Source of the DNA: an uncultured SAR92 cluster bacterium | GTDB lineage: Bacteria; Pseudomonadota; Gammaproteobacteria; Pseudomonadales; Porticoccaceae | Assembly: GCA_902527245.1 (NCBI GenBank) | Contig: CABZOI010000009.1 | Span: forward strand, 17,369 to 81,368 | Length of the DNA stretch: 64,000 nt | Direction of reading: 5' to 3' | Shown: positions 62,461-64,000 of the stretch, in pieces | Layout: every line of letters begins with the position of its first letter | Numbering within the stretch: position 1 is the first letter of the stretch | Notes under the pieces: generated by a model | Told to the model about the DNA's origin: nothing | The model's input: the letters and a program-made list of their open reading frames with translations, nothing else | The model's database searches: none | Made by a program: the position numbers and the translations under genes

Positions 62461-63459
62461 TTATGAAGTTGCTGGAATTCCAGTTCTAAACCATTTGGTT
62501 ATTATCGCTTTGTATCCCTTCCGAACTTGTTTTGCATGATGCATACTGAAGTTATTTGGAGACATGTCAGGATTGAGATTACACCAGATTACTGCTTTCC
62601 CTTCGGAAGGAGAAAATTCTTCGTCAATTAATGGAAAAGTGGTCTCCCCTCCTTCTTTTGTCGAATTTAAGTAAATCATTACGGTATATGACCTTTGGCC
62701 AAGAGCTCCACCACTAGTTTCAAGCTCGTGATCCTCAAAGAAATCTGTGTGCGGTTTGAATTCTTGCCCAACTTCATAATACTGACCTTGGATCGGTTCA
62801 GAGAGGTCTTTTTCGATTTGGAGTAAATTACAGATTTTGTCATCAATGTTTTGAATAATGTTATCGTTTAGTGCAGCAAGATCACAAGTTTTGCTCGTTC
62901 GAAAAAACTTATCAGGGTCTGGGCTTGACAGTTCAGAGGGACGAAGTTTTGAGCGAATCGTTTTTATTAGATGTCGACACTCACCAGTATCGAGAAAGTT
63001 GTCGATATAAAAAATCTCAAGTTTGTCAGTTCCAAGTTTTACTGCATTTGATTGGAGAAGTGGTTTTTCCCCGATTAGCTTAGCCTTAGCAGATTCGACA
63101 TTGCCTGTCTCAGATTCACCCGTAATTTTTAACGGATCGAAAAGTTCATCAAGCGGAACTGAGGGTTCATATCTCATTTGTGCTTTTATCGCATCAAATG
63201 AGAATCCATGCATTAAAAGGACTTTAAATAATCCATCTTTATTTTGATTTTTGGAGATATTTTCATTCAACCAATCTTTCCATTCATTGGAGAGTACTTG
63301 TTTTAATTTTGGTTCAAAGTTCATTTCTTTTACAACCGATTGATAAGAGAAACCATTCTCAATTAACGTATTAAATATGTAAGCTTTCTCAACACCCCTT
63401 TCTAGATTCTGTTGGACCCACGATTTCCAGTCTGCAGAGAATTTAGTTTTTAATTTCAT
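62461..63459 (-). CDS. prolyl-4-hydroxylase-like 2-oxoglutarate oxygenase with duplicated N-terminal module
   Basis: A 332-residue Fe(II)/2-oxoglutarate oxygenase. The catalytic domain has the His237-x-Asp239 motif in KPHTDFFEDHE, the distal His307/His308 in SMHHAKQVRKGYK, and a Lys in GYKAIITKW. The N-terminal 100 residues are a clear tandem repeat: WKSWVQQNLE...NGFSYQSVVKEMNFEP (about 11-50) and WKDWLNENIS...HGFSFDAIKAQMRYEP (about 60-99). The catalytic half resembles P4H enzymes that hydroxylate proline in proteins. The role of the repeats is unknown; substrate binding is a guess. It converges with rfaH. Confidence 0.82.
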   Translation of the reverse strand: MKLKTKFSADWKSWVQQNLERGVEKAYIFNTLIENGFSYQSVVKEMNFEPKLKQVLSNEWKDWLNENISKNQNKDGLFKVLLMHGFSFDAIKAQMRYEPSVPLDELFDPLKITGESETGNVESAKAKLIGEKPLLQSNAVKLGTDKLEIFYIDNFLDTGECRHLIKTIRSKLRPSELSSPDPDKFFRTSKTCDLAALNDNIIQNIDDKICNLLQIEKDLSEPIQGQYYEVGQEFKPHTDFFEDHELETSGGALGQRSYTVMIYLNSTKEGGETTFPLIDEEFSPSEGKAVIWCNLNPDMSPNNFSMHHAKQVRKGYKAIITKWFRTGIPATS

Positions 63460-63485
63460 AATATCGATTGGATTTTTGTTTTAGT

Positions 63486-63499
63486 TTGCGCTAACGCAA
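63486..63499. repeat. small inverted repeat upstream of the oxygenase gene
   Basis: TTGCG-CTAA-CGCAA, 5-bp arms with a 4-nt loop, then GATTTTT on the plus strand. It lies 27 bp upstream of the oxygenase start (63459, minus). The stem is short, and no plus-strand gene precedes it, so a terminator role is unlikely. A longer imperfect repeat (AACGG at 63580-63584 with AACCGTT at 63596-63602) lies further along this 277-bp gap. Confidence 0.3.
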
Positions 63500-63679
63500 G
63501 ATTTTTAGGACACGTCCTTAAGTTTTAGCTTAAAATTTTCTCGATGCTTCAATATTCGCAATTATTATGGCTCACTGTCAACGGGTTGTGAAGTTAACCG
63601 TTTGTATTTGCATTATGAGATCTTTTCAGCTCGCGAGTTTTATATTTGGGCGCTTTCAAGGGTTTTTTGATGTTTCATA

Positions 63680-63707
63680 TTGATTATTTATTTCCCACGA
63701 GTATTAT
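63680..63707 (+). promoter_or_regulatory. promoter before the gene at 63737
   Basis: TTGATT (63680-63685) and TATTAT (63702-63707) are 16 bp apart, four and five matches to consensus. The gene start is 30 nt downstream. No ops/JUMPStart sequence was seen, although rfaH is next door. Confidence 0.4.
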
Positions 63708-63736
63708 ATCGGTGTATTGTGGGTCAGAGAGTACTG

Positions 63737-64000
63737 ATGCTATCAGTTTTTGAAAGAAAAAAATTAGCTTACGCCATCTCCATTGCTATGGTGGGTTCCA
63801 TTTCCTTATCCGCGGACGAGGTTGTCTCTGAGTCAGGTACTGATGAGTCAAATCCACAGAGTCAGGGAATAGTGGATGAAACAAGTGTTGAAACCAGCGA
63901 TGTATCGGATGGGCAGTCGAGTGCAGTTGATGTTTCTAAGAGTGCAGCTGGCAGGATCTTAGGCATGCCTTTACCAACTGCAATAGCGGTCGGAATTGTG
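63737..64000 (+). CDS. start of an exported Ser/Asp/Glu-rich protein (partial)
   Basis: An ATG frame open to the window end, 88 codons. An N-terminal signal-like segment (YAISIAMVGSISLSADE, about 12-28) is followed by a low-complexity Ser/Asp/Glu/Val region and then GRILGMPLPTAIAVGIV, which could begin a membrane helix. It is probably a secreted or membrane protein that starts a surface or polysaccharide locus, given RfaH and phosphomannomutase upstream. The family is not recognised from the visible part. Confidence 0.6.
   Translation, partial: MLSVFERKKLAYAISIAMVGSISLSADEVVSESGTDESNPQSQGIVDETSVETSDVSDGQSSAVDVSKSAAGRILGMPLPTAIAVGIV

Noticed and set aside
63486..63499. Intrinsic terminator before the last gene
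   Set aside because: The stem has only 5 bp and no plus-strand gene ends before it.

Overview
The window is AT-rich, densely coding DNA, most likely from a marine gammaproteobacterium. The evidence for this is two large TonB-dependent receptors with classic N-terminal boxes and C-terminal Phe, an RfaH-type elongation factor, lipoproteins and Tat-type secretion signals, and many short or overlapping intergenic junctions with TTG and GTG starts. I saw no rRNA, tRNA, CRISPR array, transposase or integrase, and no gene-free stretch longer than about 300 bases. Functions are read from motifs and family resemblance; no database search was run.

Region 1 (1-17.8 kb) starts with the end of an unrecognised gene, a strong bidirectional terminator, and a TonB receptor on the minus strand. 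A long plus-strand block follows: a pair of CrtI/phytoene-desaturase-like flavoproteins, a GcvT-like aminomethyltransferase, two tandem GFA-family zinc proteins, a DUF3604 lipoprotein, a membrane protein, a MOSC protein, a DUF5916 outer-membrane protein, a PuuB-like amine oxidase, a Tat-exported spermidine-dehydrogenase-like flavoprotein and an Asp/Asn beta-hydroxylase-like protein.

Region 2 (17.8-38.5 kb) looks like one regulon for an imported amine. A BetI-like TetR gene, an acyl-CoA dehydrogenase gene and a complete Pot-type ABC importer (D, A, B, C) run leftward. A second copy of the flavoprotein-flavoprotein-GcvT cassette runs rightward, followed by an ADP-forming acyl-CoA synthetase, a gamma-glutamyl-amine-synthetase-like GlnA, a Rieske oxygenase, another PuuB-like oxidase, a class I amidotransferase and a class III aminotransferase. 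A perfect 18-bp palindrome lies in the divergent promoter. A nitrilase-family amidase and an MFS transporter converge on this block. The gene set suggests import, demethylation, gamma-glutamylation, oxidation, transamination and CoA activation of a methylated amine or polyamine-like compound. The substrate is not identified.

Region 3 (38.5-50.8 kb) holds two beta-lactamase-fold serine hydrolases, a TPR-sulfotransferase, a second TonB receptor, an acetyltransferase, another class III aminotransferase, DUF6122 and DUF2891 proteins, and a biotinyl-carboxyltransferase fusion that lacks a biotin carboxylase.

Region 4 (50.8-58.6 kb) is a lasso-peptide-type RiPP cluster: ABC exporter, RRE protein (B1), transglutaminase-like leader peptidase (B2), lasso cyclase (C), a 42-codon precursor gene that is easily overlooked (A, 54663-54791), an HprK-like peptide kinase, an MFS transporter and a nucleotidyltransferase. 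The precursor ends in Ser, the residue such kinases phosphorylate. Its core lacks an acidic residue at the usual ring position behind a Gly1. Two strong inverted repeats mark the gene, one across the leader/core boundary and one just before the kinase start. This is the strongest candidate for an undescribed product.

Region 5 (58.6-64 kb) has an SLC13-type transporter, a phosphomannomutase, RfaH, a prolyl-4-hydroxylase-like enzyme with a duplicated N-terminal module, and the start of a secreted or membrane protein that may begin a polysaccharide locus.
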